This document shows positions 34,197 through 42,540 of a stretch of 64,000 nt of DNA, in pieces. How positions within the stretch are numbered: the stretch's first letter is position 1; every line of letters starts with the position of its first letter. Both the position numbers and the translations under genes were made by a program. This stretch comes from Bacteroides sp. 224 (lineage in GTDB: Bacteria > Bacteroidota > Bacteroidia > Bacteroidales > Bacteroidaceae), in NCBI RefSeq assembly GCF_010500995.1, contig NZ_QVMK01000008.1, positions 17,464-81,463 of the forward strand, given 5' to 3'. The notes beneath the pieces were generated by a model, which was given only the letters and a program-made list of their open reading frames with translations, was not told the DNA's origin and did not search any database.

Positions 34197-35381
34197 ATGA
34201 AGAAGATTTTGTTTATTTTTTCAGTTGTATTTTTGGGAGTATTCTCTTCGTGTGAGAGTGATAAGAGTTTACCTAAATCTAACCAAGAAGAAAATCTTGG
34301 CGATTTAATTGTCCCCAACGACTTTGATTGGAAAACTACCAGGACTGTGACATGCAATATCCAGTCGAGTGTACCTACTGTGATTTATATTTATAATGCG
34401 GTAACTTGTGATGAAAAAGGATTGGTAGCAATATATCATCCTATTGCGAATAAGGATAATGCATTTTCTTTGAAATTGGCTACTCATCTTAACGAGGTTT
34501 ATCTAAAGTATTCGGATGTAGTGGTTCCTGTGAAAATAGAAAATGGCATGCTTAATTATACCATACCTGAAACAGGTACAAGAGCTACCCGAACAATTGA
34601 GCCTTGTAATGGTTGCAATGAGAACGACATTATTTATTTCCCTTGTTTGGGAGATTGGGCGACAGTGCTGTATGAAGATCTTTTCCCCAATGAAGGCGAT
34701 TATGACTTTAATGATGTAGTTCTAAATTACAAACGTACCTACTTCTTAGATATTGAGTCGAAAAGACTACAAAGAATCGTACTTGAAATGAGGGTAAATG
34801 CGCTTGGAGGTACATTAAATTATTATCCTTGTTTCAGGATAGATGGAGTTGCCAGAGAAAAAGTGTGGAGAATTGGGCTTCAGCCACAGGGAAATTTCAC
34901 GTTTAAATTGGGTGATGATCCGGATAAGGATAAAGATTCAACATTTAGGATTCTCGAAGTGAATGATAAACCTGTGGGATGTCAGTTCTTGAATACACTG
35001 CCTAATGAAAAGAAACGACCGAAATCAGAACTGAAACATTTTCTGATTGTAATTGATTTCTTACCAAATAATATGCCAACCTTAGGCGAATTAAGTTCAC
35101 TGGATGTCTTTATTTATAATGATGACATGGAAATACATGAAAGAGGTGGAGTACCGGCCTGGACAGAATGTCCGATCTTGGGTAAAGACTATTATTGCAG
35201 TATAAGAAATTTGGTGTGGGGAATCACTGTTCCTCTTGAAATTAAACACGCTACTGAGCGCACTAATTTCTTAAAAGCATATCCAAAGTTTAAGAGATGG
35301 GTTATAACCGGTGGTGTTGAGAACCAAAACTGGTACTACGATGGTAAAGAAGAACATCTCTTTACTATTCCGGAAAATTGA
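34197..35381 (+). CDS. LruC-domain lipoprotein
   Basis: This 394-residue protein has a lipobox FSSC (C19). It carries the LruC signature block LFPNEGDYDFNDVVLNYKR, rich in acidic residues and probably calcium-binding, followed by beta-rich sequence. It lacks the long N-terminal repeats of larger LruC proteins. Named after a Leptospira surface protein, the family is widespread in Bacteroidetes as surface or periplasmic lipoproteins of unknown function. The gene stands alone. Confidence 0.85.
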   Translation: MKKILFIFSVVFLGVFSSCESDKSLPKSNQEENLGDLIVPNDFDWKTTRTVTCNIQSSVPTVIYIYNAVTCDEKGLVAIYHPIANKDNAFSLKLATHLNEVYLKYSDVVVPVKIENGMLNYTIPETGTRATRTIEPCNGCNENDIIYFPCLGDWATVLYEDLFPNEGDYDFNDVVLNYKRTYFLDIESKRLQRIVLEMRVNALGGTLNYYPCFRIDGVAREKVWRIGLQPQGNFTFKLGDDPDKDKDSTFRILEVNDKPVGCQFLNTLPNEKKRPKSELKHFLIVIDFLPNNMPTLGELSSLDVFIYNDDMEIHERGGVPAWTECPILGKDYYCSIRNLVWGITVPLEIKHATERTNFLKAYPKFKRWVITGGVENQNWYYDGKEEHLFTIPEN

Positions 35382-35403
35382 TTTTTAAGCAAGTATTACA
35401 ATG

Positions 35404-35443
35404 AAGAAGCCTGTTGAATAAAAAGTTCGGCAGGCTTTTTCTT
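35404..35443 (+). terminator. Terminator after the LruC gene
   Basis: AAGCCTG (35407-35413) pairs with CAGGCTT (35431-35437), followed by a T run. Confidence 0.75.
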
Positions 35444-35458
35444 TTATGGAATTACCGT

Positions 35459-35466
35459 TACCTTTG
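35459..35466 (+). promoter_or_regulatory. -7 element of the FecCD permease gene
   Basis: TACCTTTG matches TAnnTTTG, 39 bases before the ATG, just past the LruC terminator. Confidence 0.55.
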
Positions 35467-35505
35467 TACTCTTTCGTGTAAATCCGGCTTGAAACAGTAA
35501 AATAA

Positions 35506-36495
35506 ATGAAACGCATCTTCATATTGCTTTTTATCTTATTTGTAGCAGCATTTGTTGCAGATATCCTCTTTGGAAGCATAAACCTTTCATGGACGGATTT
35601 TTGGGCAGTGCTAACCGGTAATAATGAAGATGTAATCTATAGAGAAATCATACTGAATCATCGTTTGCCTAAAGCCATTACAGCCATTCTTACCGGGGCT
35701 GCTCTCTCAGTGGCAGGTGTATTAATGCAAACACTTTTCCACAATCCGCTTGCTGGACCTGATGTGTTGGGAGTAACGTCCGGAGCAAGCTTGGGGGTTG
35801 CGTTTCTTACCCTTGGAACTTCTGTTCTTCCTTTCTGGATGATGGCGGGTTGGGGGCAGATATTGGCTGCTATTATAGGTGCAGTTGGCGTTTTGATGCT
35901 TGTGGTGATTGTATCAATCAGGGTGCCGCAAACTGTTTCCTTACTGATTCTTGGAATGATGTTCGGATACTTTGCCGGGGCAATAGTCAGTGTTTTGCAG
36001 AGCGTCAGCAACCCCGATACATTAAAACTCTTTGTAACATGGACTTTCGGTAGCCTGAGTGCTGTACATTGGGAGTATATGAAGATCATGGCACCAATAA
36101 TTCTTCTTGGAATTTTTATTGCTTTTATGCTTCAGAAGCAGTTGAATGTATTTTTGCTGGGTAAGAACTACGCCGGCGGATTGGGCATTTCAATTTCGCG
36201 TTTGCGATTACTTGTTATTTTGGCTACTGCTTTATTAGCAGGTACTTCAACAGCTTTTACCGGGCCTATTGCTTTTATCGGAATTACAATACCGCATATA
36301 GCCCGTGGACTTTTCCGTACTTCCAATCATCGGATTATTTTGCCGGCATCAGTTTTATGTGGTGCAATTACTATGCTTATTTGTGATTTGATATCTCAAC
36401 TTCCGGGTGCTAAAGGTACTTTACCAATAAATGCGGTAACGGCTTTATTTGGCGTACCTATTATTGTTTGGATTATTGTAAGAAATAAAGGTTAA
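35506..36495 (+). CDS. FecCD/BtuC-family iron-siderophore or cobalamin ABC permease
   Basis: This 329-residue inner-membrane protein has about nine or ten hydrophobic helices. FecCD blocks are LNHRLPKAITAILTGAALSV, AGVLMQTLFHNPLAGPDVLG and the cytoplasmic coupling region GPIAFIGITIPHIAR. It imports metal-chelate or cobalamin substrates with a binding protein and an ATPase. Neither partner is adjacent: upstream is LruC and downstream a SanA-like protein, so it must borrow partners encoded elsewhere or downstream homologs have been lost. Confidence 0.93.
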   Translation: MKRIFILLFILFVAAFVADILFGSINLSWTDFWAVLTGNNEDVIYREIILNHRLPKAITAILTGAALSVAGVLMQTLFHNPLAGPDVLGVTSGASLGVAFLTLGTSVLPFWMMAGWGQILAAIIGAVGVLMLVVIVSIRVPQTVSLLILGMMFGYFAGAIVSVLQSVSNPDTLKLFVTWTFGSLSAVHWEYMKIMAPIILLGIFIAFMLQKQLNVFLLGKNYAGGLGISISRLRLLVILATALLAGTSTAFTGPIAFIGITIPHIARGLFRTSNHRIILPASVLCGAITMLICDLISQLPGAKGTLPINAVTALFGVPIIVWIIVRNKG

Positions 36496-36496
36496 A

Positions 36497-37144
36497 ATGA
36501 AAAATAAAAGAAAACTCTTTCGGAAAATGATTATAATAGCTGTACCTTGTTTACTGGCTTTAATTGTGGGATGTAACCTTATAATAGCTTTGAGTACTTC
36601 CGGTAAGTGTTATGATAATACCTCGGATATTCCTTTTAATAATGTAGGGCTTTTACTGGGTACCTCTCCGGTATTGAGTAATGGAAACACCAATTTGTAT
36701 TTTAAATATCGAATCGAAGCTGCCGCAGCATTGTATAAAGCAGGCAAAGTAAAATACTTCCTTGTAAGTGGCGACAACCGGAAGAAAGATTATAATGAAC
36801 CGCTGGAAATGAAAAACGCATTGATTGAGCGTGGCGTGCCGGAAGAAGTTATCTATCTGGATTATGCCGGCTTTCGAACATTAGATTCTATGGTAAGAGC
36901 CAAACAGGTTTTCGGACAAACTAAATTTACCATCATCTCTCAAAGGTTTCATAATGAGCGAGCCATTTATATTGCCGGTAGGCACGATATTGAAACTATT
37001 GGCTTTGATGCAAAAGATGTCAGAGTAAAAACGGGGATAAAAACCCGTATTCGCGAATGGTTTGCCCGGGTGAAGGTTTTTGTGGATTTGGTTATCAATA
37101 AAAAGCCTCGCTTCTTGGGAGAAGAAGTGCATATTCCTTCTTAG
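36497..37144 (+). CDS. SanA/ElyC/YdcF-family (DUF218) protein
   Basis: This 215-residue protein has one N-terminal membrane anchor (core IIIAVPCLLALIVG) and a DUF218 domain (about 45-190; VGLLLGTSPV, VKYFLVSGDN, DYAGFRTLDSMVRAK). It resembles SanA, which affects envelope permeability in Enterobacteria. The start lies 1 base after the FecCD stop, so the two are co-transcribed. Confidence 0.87.
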   Translation: MKNKRKLFRKMIIIAVPCLLALIVGCNLIIALSTSGKCYDNTSDIPFNNVGLLLGTSPVLSNGNTNLYFKYRIEAAAALYKAGKVKYFLVSGDNRKKDYNEPLEMKNALIERGVPEEVIYLDYAGFRTLDSMVRAKQVFGQTKFTIISQRFHNERAIYIAGRHDIETIGFDAKDVRVKTGIKTRIREWFARVKVFVDLVINKKPRFLGEEVHIPS

Positions 37145-37156
37145 AAAAGATTTATA

Positions 37157-37230
37157 TTTGAACACAAAGACACAGAGTCTCTCAGTGGGAGTAATTAAAA
37201 TCTCTGTGTCTTCGTGTCTCTATGTTCAAA
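37157..37230. repeat. ACACAGAG palindromic repeat, copy B
   Basis: TTTGAACACAAAGACACAGA (from 37157) pairs with a right arm ending GTTCAAA at 37230. Sits between the convergent SanA-like and META genes, where it could end both transcripts. Related to copies at 17305 and 45140. Confidence 0.8.
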
Positions 37231-37237
37231 AAAGAAT

Positions 37238-38023
37238 TTACTTAGCCAGTTTCAGAACTAAAGTTCCATTCTCACTATAAAGTCCCACGCTCTTATTATT
37301 AAGATCAAATGTTTTCACTTCGGTAAGTGCTTTCAATATCTTTTTTTCAAGAGTCATATCCGGACAAGCCATCATGGTAGCAGCCATTGGAGGGAAAGAA
37401 ATAGCCGTTTGGTTATCTTCTTTAGTCATAAAAACACCATTAATCATATTGCAGCCGGCATTACCATGAACTCTTTTTTTGTTGACATCAAAGTTGAGGA
37501 ATGGTTTCTTTTCAAGATCAGAAGGAACAGCCTCGCCGTTCACCTCTACTATTTTCCATTCGCCTTCCAATGAAGCGGTTTTGCTTACTACTATTTTATG
37601 AGTTAATATAACTACAGGGCGATTACTGCTATTGGTTAATGCTATGTTTTCTCCCATTTTTTTGTATCCTTTTACATTCTTTAGTGCATTCAATACATTG
37701 TTTTCTAAAGTCATGTTCGGGCACATCATACGAGTGCTTGCCAATGCTCCCATATCTAAACTACCGGGTTTGGCATTTGTATCGAAAGAACCCATAATTC
37801 GGTTACAACCACTGTTACCATATACTTTTCCGGTAGTAGATTCAAACCCGATAAACGGATACTCTTGTCCTTCGGAAAGTACCACTTCCGAACCATTGAT
37901 TTCCACAATACTCCATTCTCCGTTAATATCGGAAACAGTTGCTACCTCTTTCGCTGAGCGACAAGAAGATAGAGAAGCTATAGCGCATACTACGCATATA
38001 GTAAAGAATGTTCTTTTAATCAT
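37238..38023 (-). CDS. Double META-domain lipoprotein
   Basis: This 261-residue lipoprotein (lipobox LSSC, C21) has two META/HslJ domains in tandem (about 33-140 and 147-258). Each has the paired motifs GNSGCNRI or GNAGCNMI and RMMCPNM or MMACPDM, whose cysteines could form a disulfide. META proteins are envelope-stress related (HslJ in E. coli). Duplication within one chain is common in Bacteroidetes. It is convergent with the SanA-like gene. Confidence 0.9.
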   Translation of the reverse strand: MIKRTFFTICVVCAIASLSSCRSAKEVATVSDINGEWSIVEINGSEVVLSEGQEYPFIGFESTTGKVYGNSGCNRIMGSFDTNAKPGSLDMGALASTRMMCPNMTLENNVLNALKNVKGYKKMGENIALTNSSNRPVVILTHKIVVSKTASLEGEWKIVEVNGEAVPSDLEKKPFLNFDVNKKRVHGNAGCNMINGVFMTKEDNQTAISFPPMAATMMACPDMTLEKKILKALTEVKTFDLNNKSVGLYSENGTLVLKLAK

Positions 38024-38139
38024 TATCTTATTATGTTTAAGTTAAAAAACTGATCTAATTTGTGCTTTTAAGTCATAATTATCAAAGCAAAGGTACATAA
38101 GATTATGAAGTGAACAAATTTCATATCGAAAAAGTTCTT

Positions 38140-38570
38140 TTACTTTATAGCTTCTATGCGGAAAGCATATTGATATGTACTGTTTTTCTTTATCTCATAT
38201 TTGGGGCGAGGTCCCGGTCCACAGCTTGCATTTCCGATGCCGCGTTGTATGCAGTCCAGATTCAACACCACTTCATTGCGACGGATGTTTTCAAGATCAT
38301 GGCCATACTTTACCTGCCACAATTCCTGATCGGTGTAGTGCAGAGCCGAGAAATCGAATGTTCCGTTTGCAGTGATTTTGATACCTTTTCCGTTACTGTT
38401 GGTTAATGTAAGCCAGCGGGTATCGCATCTTTCTCCCATTGTTTGTGCATGGGCGTAGTATTCGCGCATATCCTCTACGGTGCTGGAATACATTCCTATG
38501 TATGCTGCATTTTTACGGTCTTGGTAATTTTCCATTGGGCCGCGACCAAACCATGCCAATTGTTGCCGCA
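38140..38570 (-). pseudogene. C-terminal remnant of a GH2 beta-galactosidase
   Basis: The minus strand encodes the last ~140 residues of a LacZ-type GH2 enzyme, domain 5. WFGRGPMENYQDRKNAAYIG, REYYAHAQTMGERCDTRWL and the late GIGNASCGPGP are clear family blocks. Upstream of the Trp the homology stops abruptly where a 22-nt palindromic array begins (38565). The catalytic domain is absent, so this is a dead fragment. The longer open frame to 38679 is repeat sequence. Confidence 0.88.
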
Positions 38571-38650
38571 GGCTTGGCACAACTGTGCCACGCGCAAGGC
38601 ACAGCAGTGCCACAGGCATGGCACACTTGTGCCACAGGCGTGGCACAAAA
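38565..38650. repeat. Array of 22-nt palindromic units, TGGCACA family, locus 2
   Basis: Units begin at 38575, 38597, 38619 and 38641, an exact 22-nt period. Cores are TGGCACAACTGTGCCA, AGGCACAGCAGTGCCA and TGGCACACTTGTGCCA with C-rich links such as CAGGCA. Same family as 2586-2650. The array begins where the lacZ remnant is truncated. Confidence 0.85.
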
Positions 38651-38816
38651 AGACAACCCAAAGACTCTGACTGCTTCATCCCAAAGAGTCTGTATGTTTA
38701 TCCTCAATTTGGAAGTTATAGTGACTGCTGTTGAGGATGGAATTATTTCAGAACACTTATTAAATAATATCACAGATTAATTTTATTGAACCGGTTAGAA
38801 GAACGGATTATTTCTG

Positions 38817-38824
38817 TATCTTTG
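38817..38824 (+). promoter_or_regulatory. -7 element of the carboxynorspermidine dehydrogenase gene
   Basis: TATCTTTG matches TAnnTTTG, 46 bases before the ATG. Confidence 0.5.
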
Positions 38825-38870
38825 CTTTGTTATATCTATATCAATAATCAAACAATTAAAGTACACTTAA

Positions 38871-40070
38871 ATGGGTAGAGTTCTTATTATTGGTGCGGGC
38901 GGTGTAGGAACCGTTGTGGCGCATAAAGTTGCACAAAATGCGGACGTTTTTACTGATATCATGATTGCAAGTCGCACAAAGTCTAAATGCGATGATATTG
39001 TAAAAGCCATAGGTAACCCTAAAATTAAAACAGCAAAGATAGATGCTGACAATGTGGAAGAATTAGTAGCCTTATTTAATGATTTCAAACCGGAAATTGT
39101 TATTAACGTGGCTCTTCCATATCAGGATTTAACTATCATGGAAGCATGTTTGCAAGCTGGTGTTAATTATCTGGATACAGCCAATTATGAGCCTAAAGAT
39201 GTTGCTCATTTTGAGTATAGTTGGCAATGGGCCTACCAGGAGCGCTTCAAAGAAGCTGGTCTGACAGCTATTTTGGGTTGTGGATTCGACCCGGGAGTAA
39301 CCGGTGTATTTACATCTTATGCAGCAAAACACTATTTTGACGAAATACAATACCTGGATATAATAGATTGTAATGCAGGAGATCATCACAAAGCTTTTGC
39401 TACCAACTTTAATCCGGAAATCAATATTCGCGAAATTACTCAGAAAGGTCGTTATTATGAGAATGGAAAATGGGTAGAAACAGAACCGCTCGAAATTCAC
39501 CGACCAATTGATTACCCGAATATAGGTCCGAAAGAATCCTATTTACTTTTCCATGAAGAGTTAGAGTCCTTGGTAAAGAACTATCCTACCATTAAACGTG
39601 CCCGTTTTTGGATGACGTTTGGTCAGGAATACCTGACTCATTTACGTGTTATTCAAAATATTGGTATGGCTCGTATTGACGAAGTAGATTATAATGGACA
39701 AAAGATTGTGCCCCTTCAATTCTTGAAAGCTGTATTGCCTAACCCACAAGACTTAGGAGAGAATTATACAGGAGAAACATCTATAGGTTGTTGTATCCGC
39801 GGCTTAAAAGACGGAAAAGAACGTACTTATTATGTCTACAATAATTGTAGTCATGAAGCTGCTTATAAAGAAACTGGTATGCAGGGGGTAAGCTATACTA
39901 CCGGAGTACCGGCGATGATAGGGGCTATGATGTTCCTGAAAGGTGAATGGGCTCGTCCGGGAGTATACAATGTAGAAGAATTCAATCCGGATCCGTTTAT
40001 GGATCAGCTAAATAAGCAAGGACTTCCATGGCATGAAGTTTTTGACGGAAAAAACGAATTAAGTGAATAG
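38871..40070 (+). CDS. Carboxynorspermidine dehydrogenase (saccharopine dehydrogenase family)
   Basis: This 399-residue cytoplasmic enzyme has a Rossmann start VLIIGAGGVGTVVAHKVA for NAD(P)H. Family blocks are VINVALPYQDLTIMEACL, YLDTANYEP and LGCGFDPGVTGVFTSYAA. It matches the carboxy(nor)spermidine dehydrogenase branch that condenses aspartate semialdehyde with a diamine in polyamine synthesis, rather than lysine-degrading saccharopine dehydrogenase. The stop overlaps an upstream in-frame GTG of bcp; the bcp ATG is 7 bases further on, so the genes are co-transcribed. Confidence 0.9.
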   Translation: MGRVLIIGAGGVGTVVAHKVAQNADVFTDIMIASRTKSKCDDIVKAIGNPKIKTAKIDADNVEELVALFNDFKPEIVINVALPYQDLTIMEACLQAGVNYLDTANYEPKDVAHFEYSWQWAYQERFKEAGLTAILGCGFDPGVTGVFTSYAAKHYFDEIQYLDIIDCNAGDHHKAFATNFNPEINIREITQKGRYYENGKWVETEPLEIHRPIDYPNIGPKESYLLFHEELESLVKNYPTIKRARFWMTFGQEYLTHLRVIQNIGMARIDEVDYNGQKIVPLQFLKAVLPNPQDLGENYTGETSIGCCIRGLKDGKERTYYVYNNCSHEAAYKETGMQGVSYTTGVPAMIGAMMFLKGEWARPGVYNVEEFNPDPFMDQLNKQGLPWHEVFDGKNELSE

Positions 40071-40077
40071 TGAGCAA

Positions 40078-40527
40078 ATGAAAGTAGGAGACAAAGCTCC
40101 CGAAATATTGGGCATCAATGAGCATGGGAAAGAGATTCGCTTAAATGATTATAAAGGAAAAAAGATTGTATTATACTTCTATCCTAAAGATAATACGTCC
40201 GGATGTACTGCACAAGCATGTAGCCTTAGAGATAACTACGCCGAATTGCGTAAAGCAGGTTATGAGGTTATTGGAGTAAGTGTGGATAATGAAAAATCTC
40301 ATTTAAAGTTTATTGAAAAGAATAATTTGCCATTCACATTGATTGCCGATACAGACAAAAAACTGGTGGAACGGTTTGGCGTATGGGGCGAAAAGAAAAT
40401 GTATGGGCGTTCTTATATGGGCACTTTCCGTACCACCTTTTTAATTGACGAAAATGGAGTGATCGAACGAATTATCGAACCCAAAGAAGTAAAAACAAAG
40501 GAACATGCTGCTCAAATTTTGAAGTAA
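40078..40527 (+). CDS. bcp: Thioredoxin-dependent thiol peroxidase Bcp
   Basis: This 149-residue peroxiredoxin has the peroxidatic Cys in DNTSGCTAQACSLRDN, with a second Cys five residues on, as in Bcp/PrxQ. Other family blocks are YPKDNT and FRTTFLIDENG. It reduces organic and hydrogen peroxides using thioredoxin. I chose ATG 40078, which starts MKVGDKAPEI, over the GTG at 40063 that overlaps the previous gene. It is likely transcribed with the upstream dehydrogenase gene. Confidence 0.93.
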   Translation: MKVGDKAPEILGINEHGKEIRLNDYKGKKIVLYFYPKDNTSGCTAQACSLRDNYAELRKAGYEVIGVSVDNEKSHLKFIEKNNLPFTLIADTDKKLVERFGVWGEKKMYGRSYMGTFRTTFLIDENGVIERIIEPKEVKTKEHAAQILK

Positions 40528-40644
40528 ACAAATCAACAATTTATAAGATAGAATTAAAAAGTGAGAAGTCAATGGTGTTTATCTGACCTGACTATTAGCT
40601 ACTGACTACTAACTCCTAAATTCTAACTCCTAAAACAAAACATT

Positions 40645-41682
40645 ATGGCAAAAAAAGACGAACTGAATTTCGACTCAGATAAACCGGTAGTAAGCGAGAA
40701 ACTGAAAGCATTGCAAGCTGCCATGGATAAAATAGAAAAATCCTTTGGTAAAGGTGCTATCATGAAGATGGGAGAGAGTGTAGTGGAAGAAATTGAAGTA
40801 ATTCCTACAGGCTCTGTAACATTAAACGCGGCATTGGGCGTGGGAGGATATCCTCGTGGTAGAATCATTGAAATCTATGGACCTGAATCATCCGGTAAAA
40901 CAACCTTAGCTATTCATGCTATTGCAGAAACTCAAAAAGCGGGAGGAGTTGCTGCCTTTATTGATGCAGAGCATGCTTTCGACAGATTTTATGCTGCTAA
41001 ATTAGGTGTAAATGTAGATGAACTTTATATTTCTCAGCCGGATAACGGAGAACAAGCTTTGGAAATTACTGAACAATTGATACGATCATCAGCCATTGAT
41101 ATTATTGTTGTTGACTCTGTGGCTGCTCTGACTCCCAAAGCCGAGATCGAAGGAGACATGGGAGAGAATAAAGTTGGATTGCAGGCGCGTTTGATGTCTC
41201 AGGCATTACGTAAATTGACTTCGGCTGTAAGCAAAACCCGTACAACTTGTATCTTTATCAATCAGCTTCGCGAAAAGATCGGAGTGATGTTTGGTAGCCC
41301 GGAAACAACCACCGGTGGTAATGCATTGAAATTCTATGCTTCGGTACGTTTGGATATTCGTGGTGGTCAACAGCTTAAAGACGGAGACGAAATAATCGGT
41401 AAACAAACCAAAGTAAAGGTGGTGAAGAATAAAATGGCTCCTCCTTTCCGCAGAGCCGAATTTGATATTATGTTTGGTGAAGGTATTTCGCGTTCAGGCG
41501 AAATTATCGATTTAGGTGCTGATCTTGGTATTATCAAGAAAAGTGGCTCGTGGTATAGCTATCAGGATACTAAATTGGGTCAGGGTAGAGATGCGGCTAA
41601 ACTTTGTGTAAATGATAATCCGGAATTGGCAGAAGAACTCGAAACACTAATATTTGAAGCGCTAAAAGCACAAGCAAAGTAG
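40645..41682 (+). CDS. recA: Recombinase RecA
   Basis: This 345-residue protein is full-length RecA. Walker A is [12 protein letters not shown], Walker B is [12 protein letters not shown]. Loop L2 and the core ([20 protein letters not shown]) are intact. It catalyses strand exchange and LexA-type co-proteolysis. No SOS box can be assigned by eye. The leader has short repeated ACTAACTCCTAA sequences and no clear TAnnTTTG element. Convergent with 41769, with a hairpin between. Confidence 0.99.
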   Translation: MAKKDELNFDSDKPVVSEKLKALQAAMDKIEKSFGKGAIMKMGESVVEEIEVIPTGSVTLNAALGVGGYPRGRIIEIYGPESSGKTTLAIHAIAETQKAGGVAAFIDAEHAFDRFYAAKLGVNVDELYISQPDNGEQALEITEQLIRSSAIDIIVVDSVAALTPKAEIEGDMGENKVGLQARLMSQALRKLTSAVSKTRTTCIFINQLREKIGVMFGSPETTTGGNALKFYASVRLDIRGGQQLKDGDEIIGKQTKVKVVKNKMAPPFRRAEFDIMFGEGISRSGEIIDLGADLGIIKKSGSWYSYQDTKLGQGRDAAKLCVNDNPELAEELETLIFEALKAQAK

Positions 41683-41697
41683 AAACTAAAAATATTT

Positions 41698-41755
41698 GAG
41701 GCTATTCCATTATAGTTATCAGTAAGATAGCAAATTTCTATAATGAGATAGCCTC
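41698..41755. terminator. Bidirectional terminator after recA
   Basis: GAGGCTATTCCATTATAG (41698-41715) pairs with CTATAATGAGATAGCCTC (41738-41755), with one mismatched step. Lies between convergent genes. Confidence 0.8.
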
Positions 41756-41768
41756 TAATTGTTCTTGT

Positions 41769-42350
41769 TTATTTTAGTTCATCTCCTTTTATGCCCAGTG
41801 CTTGCATAATGGGATAGGCTAACATCTCCCAATGAAAATGGGTGTTTTCTTTAGGCTGATCCATACTGAACCAGGTGATATTCTTTCCTTTTATATTTTC
41901 AACCAAAGTAGAAACTGCATTTCCGTATTCTTCAGTAAAAGGAATGAGAATGATTCTTTTTACATCTATCGAATCTCCAATAATATTTAGTAAATCCGTA
42001 TAAAGTTCTTCTCTTGATGTAATTTCCTCCGGAGAAACACTTGCAAAAGAAAAGTCTCCTAAATGATTTTGAAATCCAACTCCGTCTAACTCATTTTGTA
42101 GGTCGGAAGGATAGCAGTGATTTATCTTTTTTGTGCTTTTATCATGAACAAGTAATACCTGGATATCATTACTTTCGGTAGGAAGAGAAGCATCAAAAGC
42201 TAAATAAGTTACCAAATTTGACAGGTCGATTTCGGTTAATGTTCGTTGCAACATTTGTTCAAAGTTCTTCTTGAAATCGGCTATAATCATATTCAGAAAA
42301 GTAGCATCGATAAGCATTACTGTTTCGGGAAATTGAACTTTTTGATTCAT
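41769..42350 (-). CDS. Uncharacterised conserved Bacteroidales protein (193 aa)
   Basis: I do not recognise a characterised family; it resembles short uncharacterised proteins found near clpB in Bacteroidales (DUF6621-like, low certainty). It has no signal peptide or membrane segment and looks cytoplasmic, with alternating alpha and beta segments (PETVMLIDATFLNMIIADF, VTYLAFDASL, KRIILIPFTEEYG). This could be a Rossmann-like or VWA-like fold. It is convergent with recA and divergent from clpB. Confidence 0.75.
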   Translation of the reverse strand: MNQKVQFPETVMLIDATFLNMIIADFKKNFEQMLQRTLTEIDLSNLVTYLAFDASLPTESNDIQVLLVHDKSTKKINHCYPSDLQNELDGVGFQNHLGDFSFASVSPEEITSREELYTDLLNIIGDSIDVKRIILIPFTEEYGNAVSTLVENIKGKNITWFSMDQPKENTHFHWEMLAYPIMQALGIKGDELK

Positions 42351-42540
42351 TGTTTATATGTTATTGTTTTGACTGAATAAAGATACAATATTCCTTTTAT
42401 TGAGCAGCTATACAATATGTCTTTTTGTCTTTCGATGCTTTCTTTTTACTGTTATTTTGTCAGAATTTATTGTTTGGCAAATCTTTTGGATGCTATTGAT
42501 TGTTATTTAATTAAAGAAAAAATAAAAGGAGAAAAGATAT

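Noticed and set aside
38439..38780. Several overlapping ORFs on both strands
   Set aside because: All arise from the TGGCACA array and antisense of the lacZ remnant; no domain.
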